Shown: positions 7,965 to 16,409, counted from the stretch's first letter. The stretch: DNA of 64,000 bases from Paraburkholderia monticola (GCF_001580545.1 NZ_LRBG01000031.1:124001-188000), one strand, 5' to 3'. The notes: generated from the letters alone by a model not told the origin. A program made the numbers and translations.

Positions 7965-8888
7965 CTATTCGATGTGCAAGCGTCGGATAAAGGTCTCGCA
8001 AAAGGCCGAGAACCGTTTCACGATCTCGCGCGGCTTCATCGAACTGGACATCGCGATCCCAAGCGTGGTCGCATTGACGTTTTCCTTGAAACGTTTAATC
8101 ACGAAGTCCTCGCCGTCGACCGTGCGGCTCGACTTGAGCGGAAAGTTGAGGATGCTGTAGCCAAGACCGTTGGCCACCATGCCGCGCACGACTTCCGGTT
8201 GGGACGAGCGGAACGCCGCCACCGGACGGCTGCCGACCGAATCGAACAGCGCCGAGAAGTACTCGCGGCTATGGGGCAGATCCAGCATCACATAAGGCTC
8301 AGGAAGCAGGTCCGCCAGCGAGATCCGGCGCGCGCGCGCGAGGCGATGCGTACTGGGAAGAATAGCGTACGGCGGCAGCGAAAGCAGTGGCTTGAACGTG
8401 ATGCCGTCGGTGATGTCGAGGCTATACGTCAGCGCAATATCGAGCGAGCCATCGGCGAGACCGCTCAGGAGCGTGTCCTGATGCGCCTCGGTGGTGCGGA
8501 ACGTGATCGACGCATGATCCTTGACGAAATGGCTGATGATTGCCGGCATCAACGGTGGCGCGAGCGACACCATGCAGCCGAGTGAAATCGAACCGGACAT
8601 GCCGCCGTCGAGTTCTTTCGCGGTCAGTTGCAACTCCTCCGCGTTTTTAAGCAGATTGCGAGCGTGGCCCAGCAAGTCGCGCCCCGGTTGCGTCAGCGAC
8701 AGTCCGCTCGCATGATGGCGAATGAAAAGCTGGACTCCGAACGACTCTTCCAGATCCGCAAGGGCAGTGGAAATGGAGGGCTGCGAGATGTGCAAGCGTT
8801 TCGCCGCTGCGGTAAACGACAGCGTTTCGGCAGTGACCACGAAGTATCGCAACTGACGCAACGAATACCGTACCGGATGGCCTTCCAT
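7965..8888 (-). CDS. LysR-family transcriptional regulator
   Basis: A 307-aa LysR regulator. The N-terminal winged helix-turn-helix spans residues about 8-66 (LRQLRYFVVTAETLSFTAAA, then LHISQPSISTALADLEE), followed by an effector-binding domain (about 95-300). The start at 8888 is chosen because GGGGAG lies six bases upstream; ATG at 8894 touches that site directly and longer readings enter the intergenic region. The gene is divergent from the flavin monooxygenase (9062) and lies upstream of, and co-oriented with, the Rieske operon. The two matching palindromes in front of both arms make it the likely regulator of both (inference). The inducer is unknown. Confidence 0.93.
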   Translation of the reverse strand: MEGHPVRYSLRQLRYFVVTAETLSFTAAAKRLHISQPSISTALADLEESFGVQLFIRHHASGLSLTQPGRDLLGHARNLLKNAEELQLTAKELDGGMSGSISLGCMVSLAPPLMPAIISHFVKDHASITFRTTEAHQDTLLSGLADGSLDIALTYSLDITDGITFKPLLSLPPYAILPSTHRLARARRISLADLLPEPYVMLDLPHSREYFSALFDSVGSRPVAAFRSSQPEVVRGMVANGLGYSILNFPLKSSRTVDGEDFVIKRFKENVNATTLGIAMSSSMKPREIVKRFSAFCETFIRRLHIE

Positions 8889-8940
8889 CTGCATCTCCCC
8901 ACGTCCGAACGACACGCATTCTGCGCCTGAAAAAAATCTC

Positions 8941-8961
8941 TGCATAGGTAAAAGCAATGCA
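8941..8961. promoter_or_regulatory. Predicted LysR operator, site 2 (TGCAT-N11-ATGCA)
   Basis: Same palindrome as site 1, between the divergent LysR and flavin monooxygenase genes, 52 bases upstream of the LysR start and about 100 upstream of the monooxygenase. An autoregulatory plus activating position is typical for LysR regulators. Confidence 0.7.
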
Positions 8962-9061
8962 TAGCATTTTTTGAATGTATTTTTGATTGCCGGGCACCGG
9001 GCGTACATTCTGACCGGATCCAACCATATTGAACCTCGTGCTGCTTTGAAAGGAGACGGCC

Positions 9062-10414
9062 ATGACGGCTGAAACGATGTCGATCGACACGCTGGTCATA
9101 GGCGCGGGTCAGGCCGGTGTGGCGATGAGCGAACACCTCAGCAAGGCGGGCGTGCAGCATCTGGTGCTGGAGCGCAGCCGCATCGCCGAACGCTGGCGCT
9201 CGGCACGCTGGGATTCGCTGGTCGCCAACGGACCCGCCTGGCACGACCGCTTTCCCAATCTGGAATTCGCAGGCGACCCGGACGGCTTTCCGGGTAAGGA
9301 GCAGGTGGCGGATTATTTCGTCGCTTACGCGCAGCAGTTCAACGCGCCGATCCGCACCGGGGTGGAAGTGACAGGGGTCACGCGCAACGAGGGGCGGCCG
9401 GGTTTCAGCGTCGAGACCTCCGACGGCACGATTACGGCGAATCGCGTGGTCGTGGCGACCGGCCCGTTCCAGCGCCCGGTGATTCCGCCCATCGCGCCGC
9501 GCGATGCGTCGATCAAGCAACTCCACTCAGCCGACTATCGCAATCCGGCGCAGTTGCCCGACGGCGCGGTGCTGGTGGTGGGGGCGGGTTCGTCGGGCAC
9601 GCAAATCGCCGACGAATTGCGGCGCGCGGGTCGTACCGTGTATCTGTCGGTCGGCGCCCATGACCGGCCGCCGCGCAGCTATCGGAATCGCGACTTCTGC
9701 TGGTGGCTCGGCGTGCTCGGCGAATGGGACAAGGAAGTCGCCACCCCCGGACGCGAACACGTGACGATCGCGGTGAGCGGCGCCTACGGCGGCAAGACGA
9801 TCGACTTCCGCCGTCTCGCGCACGAGGGCATGACGCTCGTCGGCTTGACGAAGTCGTTCGAGAACGGCGTGGTGAGCTTCGAGCAGGACCTCGCCGCGAA
9901 CCTGAAGCGCGGCGACGAGAACCTGCTGTCGTTGCTCGATGCCGCCGATGCCTACGTGGCACGCACCGGCATCGACCTGCCCGCCGAGCCGACCGCGCGC
10001 GATATTCCGCCCGATCCCGAATGCGTGACCCATCCGTTGCGCGAACTCGATCTGGCGAAGGCGAACGTCAACACGATCATCTGGGCGACCGGCTATGCGG
10101 TCGACTTCAGCTGGCTGCACGTCGATGCCTTCGACGAGAAGGGCAAACCGAAGCATCAGCGCGGTGTGTCGAAAGAGCCGGGCATCTATTTTCTCGGCTT
10201 GCCGTGGTTGTCGCGCCGTGGGTCGTCGTTCATCTGGGGCGTGTGGCATGACGCGAAGCACATCGCCGATCACATCGTCACGCAGCACAAATATCTGGAC
10301 TATCGCGACGCGTCGCAACGCAAGGACGATGCGCAGCGCACCCAGCTTCACGACCCGCGTCATGGGTCCGACCTCTCGCATGCTCTGGGAACCAACGAAC
10401 AAGGAGTGATTTGA
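9062..10414 (+). CDS. Flavin-containing monooxygenase / CzcO-like NAD(P)/FAD oxidoreductase
   Basis: FAD- and NADPH-binding monooxygenase of the class B flavoprotein type, 450 aa. An FAD Rossmann motif GAGQAG lies at residues 14-19, and a second dinucleotide motif GAGSSG around residues 177-182. The segment LHSADYRNP resembles the end of the FMO fingerprint, though the FxG part is not conserved. A WATGY segment near residue 340 is also typical. AAGGAG lies six bases before ATG. It is the first gene of a tightly packed rightward operon (monooxygenase, Rid, DUF1028, M20 hydrolase) and carries the LysR palindrome upstream. It probably oxygenates an amine or sulfur-containing catabolite (inference). 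Confidence 0.88.
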   Translation: MTAETMSIDTLVIGAGQAGVAMSEHLSKAGVQHLVLERSRIAERWRSARWDSLVANGPAWHDRFPNLEFAGDPDGFPGKEQVADYFVAYAQQFNAPIRTGVEVTGVTRNEGRPGFSVETSDGTITANRVVVATGPFQRPVIPPIAPRDASIKQLHSADYRNPAQLPDGAVLVVGAGSSGTQIADELRRAGRTVYLSVGAHDRPPRSYRNRDFCWWLGVLGEWDKEVATPGREHVTIAVSGAYGGKTIDFRRLAHEGMTLVGLTKSFENGVVSFEQDLAANLKRGDENLLSLLDAADAYVARTGIDLPAEPTARDIPPDPECVTHPLRELDLAKANVNTIIWATGYAVDFSWLHVDAFDEKGKPKHQRGVSKEPGIYFLGLPWLSRRGSSFIWGVWHDAKHIADHIVTQHKYLDYRDASQRKDDAQRTQLHDPRHGSDLSHALGTNEQGVI

Positions 10415-10845
10415 TGCCGACCCATACTCGTATCCGGATGTTCAACACCAAGGACACCTATCCGAACCAGTCGCTCGACAACGACCTCTGTCAGGCGGTA
10501 CGGGCCGGCAATACGGTCTATGTACGCGGCCAGGTCGGCACGGACTTCGAAGGCAATCTCGTCGGCCTCGGCGACCCGCGCGCCCAGGCCGAACAGGCGA
10601 TGAAAAACCTCAAGCAGTTGCTCGAGGAGGCGGGCAGCGATCTGTCGCACATCGTCAAGACGACAACCTATATCACCGACCCGCGCTATCGCGAGCCCGT
10701 GTATCAGGAAGTCGGCAAGTGGCTCAAGGGCGTATTTCCGATTTCGACGGGCCTGTGCGTCAGCGCGCTCGGCCAGCCGCAATGGCTGATGGAGATCGAC
10801 GTGATCGCGGTCATTCCGGACAACTGGACGCCGCCTCAGGCTTAA
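10414..10845 (+). CDS. RidA/YER057c-family protein (non-archetypal Rid)
   Basis: A 143-aa Rid-fold protein. Classical RidA proteins hydrolyse reactive enamine/imine intermediates. The fold is recognised from VRAGNTVYVRGQVGTDFEGN, then ARAQAEQAMKNLKQLLEEAG and HIVKTTTYITDPRYR. In RidA the catalytic arginine follows a conserved FP (FPARS); here the segment is FPISTGLCV, so that arginine is missing and the protein belongs to another Rid subfamily. The ATG at 10414 shares its A with the upstream TGA and has AAGGAG eight bases before; an in-frame TTG at 10411 is discounted. Its position between an oxidase-type enzyme and hydrolases suggests work on an imine-like pathway intermediate (inference). 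Confidence 0.92.
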   Translation: MPTHTRIRMFNTKDTYPNQSLDNDLCQAVRAGNTVYVRGQVGTDFEGNLVGLGDPRAQAEQAMKNLKQLLEEAGSDLSHIVKTTTYITDPRYREPVYQEVGKWLKGVFPISTGLCVSALGQPQWLMEIDVIAVIPDNWTPPQA

Positions 10846-10856
10846 GGAGCGATGCG

Positions 10857-11534
10857 ATGACGTTCTCGATCGTCGGACGCTGCCGGCAGACCGGCCAGCT
10901 AGGCATTGCCATCAGTTCTTCGAGCATTGCGGTGGGGGCGCGCTGTCCCTGGGTGCGCGCGGGCGTCGGCGTGGTGGCGACGCAGAATGTGACGCTGCCC
11001 GCCCTGGGCCCGCAGATTCTCGATCTGATCGAAACGCGCGGGCTCGCCGCCGATGCGGCGCTCGACGCTGCGCTCGGCGCGCACGAATGGCGCGCATACC
11101 GGCAGGTGAGCGTGGTCGACAGCGAAGGCCGCACGGCGCTGTTCACCGGTGCCGAGGCGCTCGGTCTGCATCACGCGGTCGCCGGCGATCAATGTGTCGC
11201 GGCCGGCAACATGCTCGCGAATACTCAGGTGATCGATGCGATGGTCGGCGCATTCGAGTCGACGGCGGGCGCGCTTGCCGACCGGCTGCTCGCCGCGATG
11301 CACGCGGCAGTGAAAGCGGGCGGCGAAGCAGGGCCGGTGCATTCGGCCGGACTGAAGATCGCCGATACGCAGGTCTGGCCTATCGTCGATCTGCGTGTCG
11401 ATTGGGCCGACGACGATCCGATCGGGCAACTCGACGCGCTTTGGCACGCCTATCGTCCGCAGATGCAGGACTATGTGACCCGTGCGCTGAACCCGACTGC
11501 CGCGCCAAGCTATGGGGTGCCCGGCGATGAGTGA
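10857..11534 (+). CDS. DUF1028 family (Ntn-hydrolase-like) protein
   Basis: A 225-aa DUF1028 protein. Diagnostic features are the N terminus TFSIVGRCRQTGQLGIAISS, then SIAVGARCPWVRAGVGVVATQ and the C-terminal PIVDLRVDWADDDPIGQLD. The fold is related to N-terminal-nucleophile hydrolases and such genes often sit beside Rid proteins and M20 peptidases in catabolic clusters; the biochemical reaction is not established. The start at 10857 gives the conserved N terminus and has AAGGAG upstream (10844-10849). It overlaps the next gene by eight bases, so the two are probably co-translated. Confidence 0.92.
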   Translation: MTFSIVGRCRQTGQLGIAISSSSIAVGARCPWVRAGVGVVATQNVTLPALGPQILDLIETRGLAADAALDAALGAHEWRAYRQVSVVDSEGRTALFTGAEALGLHHAVAGDQCVAAGNMLANTQVIDAMVGAFESTAGALADRLLAAMHAAVKAGGEAGPVHSAGLKIADTQVWPIVDLRVDWADDDPIGQLDALWHAYRPQMQDYVTRALNPTAAPSYGVPGDE

Positions 11535-12699
11535 CCACACGAGCCGCACGCTGCTCGATCGACTGATCGGCTTTGCGACCGTCAGCCGCGACTCGAACCT
11601 GGAACTGATTGCCTTCGTGCAGCACTACCTGGCGGAACTGGGCGTCGAAAGCGAGCTGTTTCATAACGCCGAGCGCACCAAGGCCAATCTGTTTGCGACG
11701 ATTGGGCCGCGCGAGCGTGGCGGCATCGTGCTCTCGGGTCACACGGACGTCGTACCGGTCGACGGCCAGCCATGGACCGTCGATCCGTTCCGGCTGACCG
11801 AAAAGGATGGGCGGCTGTACGGGCGTGGCACCGCCGACATGAAAGGCTATCTGGCCTCGGTACTCGCGGCCGTGCCGGTGTTTCTCGAGCGCAAGCTCGA
11901 AGTGCCGGTGCATCTGGCGTTCTCATACGATGAAGAAGTGGGTTGTCTCGGCGTGCGGCCCATGCTCGCCGAACTGGAGAAACGCGCGCACAAGCCGCGG
12001 CTTTGCCTGATCGGCGAGCCGACCGGATTGCAGCCGGTATTGGGTCATAAGGGCAAGTTCGCGATGCGCTGCCACGTGAAAGGGGCGGCATGTCATTCGG
12101 CGTACGCGCCGTACGGCGTCAACGCGATCCAGTATGCGGCGCGCTTGATCAATCAGCTGGAGTCGATCGGCGATGAACTTGCGCGGCCCGAACATCATGA
12201 CGAGCGTTTCGACCCGCCGTTTTCGACGGTGCAAACGGGTGTTATCAAAGGTGGCCGCGCGCTGAATATCGTGCCCGCCGAATGCGAGTTTGATTTCGAG
12301 GTGCGCACGGTGCCGGGTTTCGATGCGAACAGCGTCGCGGACCGGCTGCTGCGCTATGCCGAAGCGGAACTGCTGCCGAAAATGCGCGCCGTGAAGGCGG
12401 ATACCGGCATCGATCTACAGCCGCTGAATGCCTATCCGGAGCTCGCCACGTCACCGGATAGCGAGGCGGCGCGTCTGCTGGCGTGGCTGAGCGGATCGAA
12501 CCAGTTCGGCACGGTGGCATTCGGCACCGAAGGCGGTCTCTTCACGCAGGCAGGCATTCCGACGGTCGTGTGCGGGCCGGGCAGCATGGAGCAAGGTCAC
12601 AAGCCCGACGAGTTCGTCACGGTCGAGCAGTTGGAGCGCTGCGATGCGATGCTGGCCCGGCTGGCGCAGTATGCGGCGCAGGAGACGATGCTGGCTTGA
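11527..12699 (+). CDS. M20-family deacylase, acetylornithine deacetylase (ArgE)-like
   Basis: Zinc-dependent amidohydrolase, 390 aa. Metal and catalytic motifs of M20 peptidases are present: SGHTDVVPVDGQPW, GRGTADMKGYLASVLA, DEEVGCLGVRPML, IGEPTGLQPVLGHKG, the dimerisation-domain histidine in ACHSAYAPYGVNA, and the C-terminal GPGSMEQGHKPDEFV. ArgE removes acetyl from N-acetylornithine. In this context, behind a LysR site with Rid and DUF1028 genes, it more likely deacylates a catabolic N-acyl amino compound than serves arginine synthesis (inference). ATG at 11527 overlaps the DUF1028 stop; a GTG at 11512 would only add five residues. Confidence 0.92.
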   Translation: MSDHTSRTLLDRLIGFATVSRDSNLELIAFVQHYLAELGVESELFHNAERTKANLFATIGPRERGGIVLSGHTDVVPVDGQPWTVDPFRLTEKDGRLYGRGTADMKGYLASVLAAVPVFLERKLEVPVHLAFSYDEEVGCLGVRPMLAELEKRAHKPRLCLIGEPTGLQPVLGHKGKFAMRCHVKGAACHSAYAPYGVNAIQYAARLINQLESIGDELARPEHHDERFDPPFSTVQTGVIKGGRALNIVPAECEFDFEVRTVPGFDANSVADRLLRYAEAELLPKMRAVKADTGIDLQPLNAYPELATSPDSEAARLLAWLSGSNQFGTVAFGTEGGLFTQAGIPTVVCGPGSMEQGHKPDEFVTVEQLERCDAMLARLAQYAAQETMLA

Positions 12700-12818
12700 A
12701 AAGCCGGCCGTTTCTGCTGATAAAGATATGAAACTTCGTTGTTTAGCGCGCAAAGCATCCTTCACTAGAATGAGCCGCTCCTTGGTCAGCATCGGCTGGC
12801 CTCACCGGATGCGTGCTC

Positions 12819-14150
12819 ATGCCTCGACAACTACACCTGAATCTCTTCGTCCACGGACGCGGCCACCATGAAGCGGGGTGGCGTCATCCCGGTGCGACGC
12901 GGCAGGCGCTCACCGATATCGATTACTTCCGCGATCTCGCGGTAAAGGCCGAACGAAGTCTGTTCGATTCGATCTTCTTTGCCGACGCGCTCGCGTTGGG
13001 CGATGGCGCGCAGTTCGTCGCGTCCGGCGCGCTCGAACCCATTACGACGCTGGCGGCACTGTCGCAGGCGACTTCGAAAATCGGTCTCATCGCCACCGCA
13101 TCGACCACGTACACCGAGCCGTTCAACCTCGCGCGTCAGTTCGCCTCGCTCGATCACATCTCGCGCGGCCGCATCGGCTGGAACATCGTGACCTCGTGGG
13201 TTGGGGGGGCCGGGCCGAACTTCGGCTACACGCAGCAGATCGAGCATGCCGAGCGCTACGCGTGGGCGCACGAGTTTCTCGAAGTCGTCACGCGGCTGTG
13301 GGACAGCTGGGCCGACGACGCCGTGATCGACGATGCGGCGAGCGGCCAGTTTCTCGACCCCGCGCGCGTGCGGCGCATCGGCTACGAAGGGCGCTTTCAT
13401 CGCGTAGCGGGACCGCTCAATCTGCCGAGGCCGCCGCAAGGGCATCCGGTACTGGTTCAAGCCGGTTCGTCGGCGACCGGCAAGGCGTTTGCGGCGCGCT
13501 ACGCGGAGGCCGTGTTCACCGCGCACCTGACGAAGGAATCGGCCATCGACTTCTATGCGGAACTGAAGGGCGCGGCGGTCGCGCTCGGCCGTGCCGAAAA
13601 GGACATCGTGATTCTGCCGGGCCTGAGCGCGGCCATCGGCTCGACCGAGAAGGAAGCGAGCGCGCTGCTCGACGAGCTCGATTCGCTGACCGACATCAGC
13701 GTGGGGCTGGGGCGCCTGTCGAACCGCTTCGGCGGCCACGACTTCTCGAAGCTGCCGCTCGATCAGCCGCTTTCCGTCGATGATTTCCCCGACCCTTCCA
13801 CCGTGCAGGCAGCGCAGAGCCGCGCGGCAGTCATCACGCAACTGGTCGCGCGCGAGCGGCCGACGTTGCGCGGCCTGCTGCGACAACTCGCGGCGGCGCG
13901 TGGGCATTTCACCTTGAGCGGGACCCCCGAGCACATCGCGGATGTGATCGCCGACTGGGTGGAGAGCCGCGCCGCCGACGGCTTCAATTTGATGCCGCCC
14001 GTACTGCCCGCGCAACTGGACATCTTCGCCGACGAGGTCGTGCCGATTCTGCAAAAGCGCGGCCTGTTCCGGCGCGAATACGAAGCCGCGACGCTGCGCG
14101 GCCACTACGGCCTCGCTCGCCCGCACAACGCTTCTTTCGAATCCCGATGA
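12819..14150 (+). CDS. LLM-class FMN-dependent monooxygenase (NtaA/SnaA/DszA/SsuD type)
   Basis: Flavin-reductase-dependent monooxygenase, 443 aa. The family signature begins RQLHLNLFVHGRGHHEAGWRHP, followed by SLFDSIFFADALAL, LEPITTLAALSQAT, the GLIATASTTYTEPFNLARQFASLDHIS region and RIGWNIVTSW. These are typical of nitrilotriacetate, dibenzothiophene-sulfone and related FMNH2 monooxygenases. ATG at 12819 gives the conserved start; GTG at 12813 is possible. It is 119 bases after the M20 gene and translationally coupled (ATGA) to a sulfonate-type binding protein, so a sulfur- or amine-containing substrate is plausible. No flavin reductase is adjacent. Confidence 0.92.
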   Translation: MPRQLHLNLFVHGRGHHEAGWRHPGATRQALTDIDYFRDLAVKAERSLFDSIFFADALALGDGAQFVASGALEPITTLAALSQATSKIGLIATASTTYTEPFNLARQFASLDHISRGRIGWNIVTSWVGGAGPNFGYTQQIEHAERYAWAHEFLEVVTRLWDSWADDAVIDDAASGQFLDPARVRRIGYEGRFHRVAGPLNLPRPPQGHPVLVQAGSSATGKAFAARYAEAVFTAHLTKESAIDFYAELKGAAVALGRAEKDIVILPGLSAAIGSTEKEASALLDELDSLTDISVGLGRLSNRFGGHDFSKLPLDQPLSVDDFPDPSTVQAAQSRAAVITQLVARERPTLRGLLRQLAAARGHFTLSGTPEHIADVIADWVESRAADGFNLMPPVLPAQLDIFADEVVPILQKRGLFRREYEAATLRGHYGLARPHNASFESR

Positions 14151-15115
14151 CTCCCCGATCTCTTCTTCGCGCAGTGCGCGGTGTGGCCGTCGCCGTCGGC
14201 TGCCTTGCGCTCGTGTGTAGCGCCCACGCCGACGAGAGCTATCCCGAGCAGATTCGCATCGGCATCCAGAAGGGCGACGGGCTAGTGGCCTTGCGCGCGT
14301 CGGGCAAGCTGGAGCAGGCGTTCGCCGCACATCATGTGAAGGTGTCGTGGCACGAGTTCGTGTATGGCGCGCCGCTCGTCGAGGCGATCAACGCGGGTGA
14401 CGTCGATGTCGGCACGGTCGGCTCGACGCCACCGATCATGGCGCAGGCAGGCGCGGCGCCGGCGGTCGTCTACGTCGCCTACGCGCCGAAGATGTCGCGC
14501 AGTTATGCGATCGTGGTACCGAAGGACTCGCCGGTGAGGGATCTGCGCGATCTCAAGGGCAAGAAGATCGCTTTCGCGAAGGGCTCGCAAGGCCATCTAT
14601 TCGTGCTGAAGGCGATGCAGGACGCGCACATGGACCCCAGCTCCGCGCAGTTCACCTATCTTTCGTACGCCGACGCGCGCTCGGCCTTCGAGCGTGGCTT
14701 CGTCGACGCGTGGGCCGTGCCCGACCCGCGCTATGCCGATGCGGAACTGAGCACCGGAGCGCGCACCATTCTCACGATCGGCAACCTGTCGGTGCCGCAA
14801 TATGGTTTCTATATCTCGACGCGCAGCTTCGCCGAAAAATATCCCGCTGCACTGCGTCTGGTATTCGACGAGCTAGCCCGGCAGGCCAGCGAAAGTCTCG
14901 CGCACCCCGACGAAACCGCGCGCTTCCTGTCGAGCAGCACGGGCGTTCCGCCGCAGGTGTGGAATCGAGCGATTACACGGCTCGAATGGGGCGTCAGCTA
15001 TCCGATTCCCGCCGACGTGATCAAAGCGCAGCAGGACGCGGCGGATCTCGCCTACGACGACAAGGTGATCCCAAGGCGAGTCGATGTAAGCAAGGCCGTG
15101 TTGCAGATCAAGTGA
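14147..15115 (+). CDS. Aliphatic-sulfonate-type ABC substrate-binding protein (SsuA-like)
   Basis: Periplasmic binding protein of the SsuA/TauA/NitT class, 322 aa. It has a signal peptide (residues about 1-28, cleavage after AHA), then YPEQIRIGIQKGDGLVALRASGKLE, and GDVDVGTVGSTPPIMAQAG, DLRDLKGKKIAFAKGSQGH, typical of the family. ATG overlaps the monooxygenase stop (ATGA), so it is probably co-translated with it. No SsuB ATPase or SsuC permease follows; the next genes are on the other strand. It must either borrow another transporter core or be a remnant of a larger ssu-like operon. Ligand unknown. Confidence 0.9.
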   Translation: MTPRSLLRAVRGVAVAVGCLALVCSAHADESYPEQIRIGIQKGDGLVALRASGKLEQAFAAHHVKVSWHEFVYGAPLVEAINAGDVDVGTVGSTPPIMAQAGAAPAVVYVAYAPKMSRSYAIVVPKDSPVRDLRDLKGKKIAFAKGSQGHLFVLKAMQDAHMDPSSAQFTYLSYADARSAFERGFVDAWAVPDPRYADAELSTGARTILTIGNLSVPQYGFYISTRSFAEKYPAALRLVFDELARQASESLAHPDETARFLSSSTGVPPQVWNRAITRLEWGVSYPIPADVIKAQQDAADLAYDDKVIPRRVDVSKAVLQIK

Positions 15116-15188
15116 CATTGAGTCGGGTCGGGCCGCTTCGAAGCAACGGAACACGGGCCCATGCGGGCAGTGCGTCTGACGTGGCCGC

Positions 15189-15482
15189 TCAACGAAAATG
15201 GGTCGGCGTTGCGGCACCGAGTCTTGCTGATGCCGCGCGAGTGGCGAGAATGCTGCGCATGGTCGCAAGCGAGTGTTCGGCGATCGGACTCGACTCTTGC
15301 CGCGGCACGGAAAACTCCGGCGCCCGGACACCCAGGCGTCTGCAGACAGCCGAGACATACGGCTTGCCCGGTCCCGCGCAGCGCTCGACGGCGCTGGCAA
15401 TGGCCGCATCGCCAACGTGCCGGCGAAGCCATTCGAGTGTTCGACGGTCTTTCTCGTTGTAGACCCTGATCAGGTGCTCCAT
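15189..15482 (-). CDS. Small protein under tandem LexA boxes, 97 aa
   Basis: Function not recognised. The protein starts MEHLIRVYNEKDRRTLEWLR and contains a compact basic N-terminal half (RHVGDAAIASAVERCAGPGKPYVSAVCRRLGV) reminiscent of a small helical DNA- or protein-binding domain, then a less ordered tail. ATG at 15482 is preceded by GGGAGG; the longer open reading to 15518 would place its start inside the LexA boxes and is rejected. Two CTGT-N8-ACAG boxes lie 23-56 bases upstream, so DNA-damage (SOS) control is strongly suggested. It is convergent with the binding-protein gene ending at 15115. Confidence 0.72.
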   Translation of the reverse strand: MEHLIRVYNEKDRRTLEWLRRHVGDAAIASAVERCAGPGKPYVSAVCRRLGVRAPEFSVPRQESSPIAEHSLATMRSILATRAASARLGAATPTHFR

Positions 15483-15504
15483 CACGCCTCCCGAAAAGAA
15501 AACA

Positions 15505-15538
15505 CTGTATGCAAACACAGTACTGTTAATTTATACAG
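15505..15538 (-). promoter_or_regulatory. Two tandem LexA (SOS) boxes
   Basis: CTGT-N8-ACAG occurs at 15505-15520 and again at 15523-15538, two bases apart. Flanks extend the match to the classical taCTGT...ACAGta form (TA flank on one side of each). This is the exact spacing of the E. coli-type LexA box. They sit directly upstream of the 97-aa gene start at 15482. Confidence 0.85.
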
Positions 15539-15655
15539 GTTTTCGGCGGATGGCAAGCATCTATCGGCATCGTCCATTCGATGCGGGTGGGTGAAAGACG
15601 AAGTGCGAGATTCCTGGCTGTCCGGCCAGCCGTTTCATGCATTCCTATCTATCCA

Positions 15656-16249
15656 TCAGTCAGCCGGGCCGGTATAGCCGGGGAGTCCAAGCGCCGATTC
15701 GGTCCTGGCAAGTTTCACCGCCTGTTCAACGAGCGCCTTGAACTCCGCATCGCTTTTTGGCACAGGTAACTTGCGACGGAAGAAATCCGCCCATCGGAAC
15801 TCGGCAAGCGGCACGGAAGTTTTCTCGTATCCGCCTGCATCGCGTACCGACGCGGACAGGCTCCGGAATTCATCGTCGACCAGTTCCCACACGTGTTCTC
15901 GCATTTCGGAAAATGCCACGCGATGGCCATTGGCATCGTACGGATAGGTCCAACGGTTGTTTTCGAGAGTGAGCCAGAATTCGGTCTTCGAGAGCGACGA
16001 TAGGTCCCGCACCAGAACGACAGGAACCCGCTGCACGTCAGCGCGCCACAATGCGGTGGCGACATGGTGATGGTCAATGACGAAGGGCGCGCCTCCCGGG
16101 CCGAGCACGACGGGCACGGGCTTCTCGGCAATGGCCATTTCCAGATCATGACCCGCCAACGACCTATAGGCTTTCGTCTTGTCGCGTATTTCCCGCATCC
16201 CGTGGGTCACCTGCGTAGGCCGCAGCTGGTCGATTTTCAAGTTCTTCAT
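15656..16249 (-). CDS. ParB-like nuclease-domain protein (ParBc_2 type)
   Basis: A 197-aa protein resembling stand-alone ParB-like proteins rather than chromosome-segregation ParB. Recognisable parts are LKIDQLRPTQVTHGMREI, the core VPVVLGPGGAPFVIDHHHVA (ParB-box-like, with an HHH cluster), and VQRVPVVLVRDLS. No helix-turn-helix partition domain is present. The start at 16249 removes 24 unrelated residues and has GAGAGA upstream. There is no parA next to it. Role unknown; related proteins are often annotated as putative ParB-like nucleases. It follows the SOS-controlled gene's promoter region but has its own upstream space. Confidence 0.8.
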   Translation of the reverse strand: MKNLKIDQLRPTQVTHGMREIRDKTKAYRSLAGHDLEMAIAEKPVPVVLGPGGAPFVIDHHHVATALWRADVQRVPVVLVRDLSSLSKTEFWLTLENNRWTYPYDANGHRVAFSEMREHVWELVDDEFRSLSASVRDAGGYEKTSVPLAEFRWADFFRRKLPVPKSDAEFKALVEQAVKLARTESALGLPGYTGPAD

Positions 16250-16409
16250 TTCGGTCTCTCCATTGCGGCGAAAAAAGAGCGAGCCCCGCCCTGCACAATC
16301 CGGCATCCCCTGACTCTCCAAATACCGCTACAGCAGAGACTGTGCCGCGACGGATAGAGAAAAACCAATCGACGCGCTAGAAACTGCTTCTGCATTGCGT
16401 GCGTTCACC

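Noticed and set aside
12831..14330. 499-aa leftward open frame
   Set aside because: Shadow of the LLM monooxygenase gene; composition dominated by Arg and Ala.
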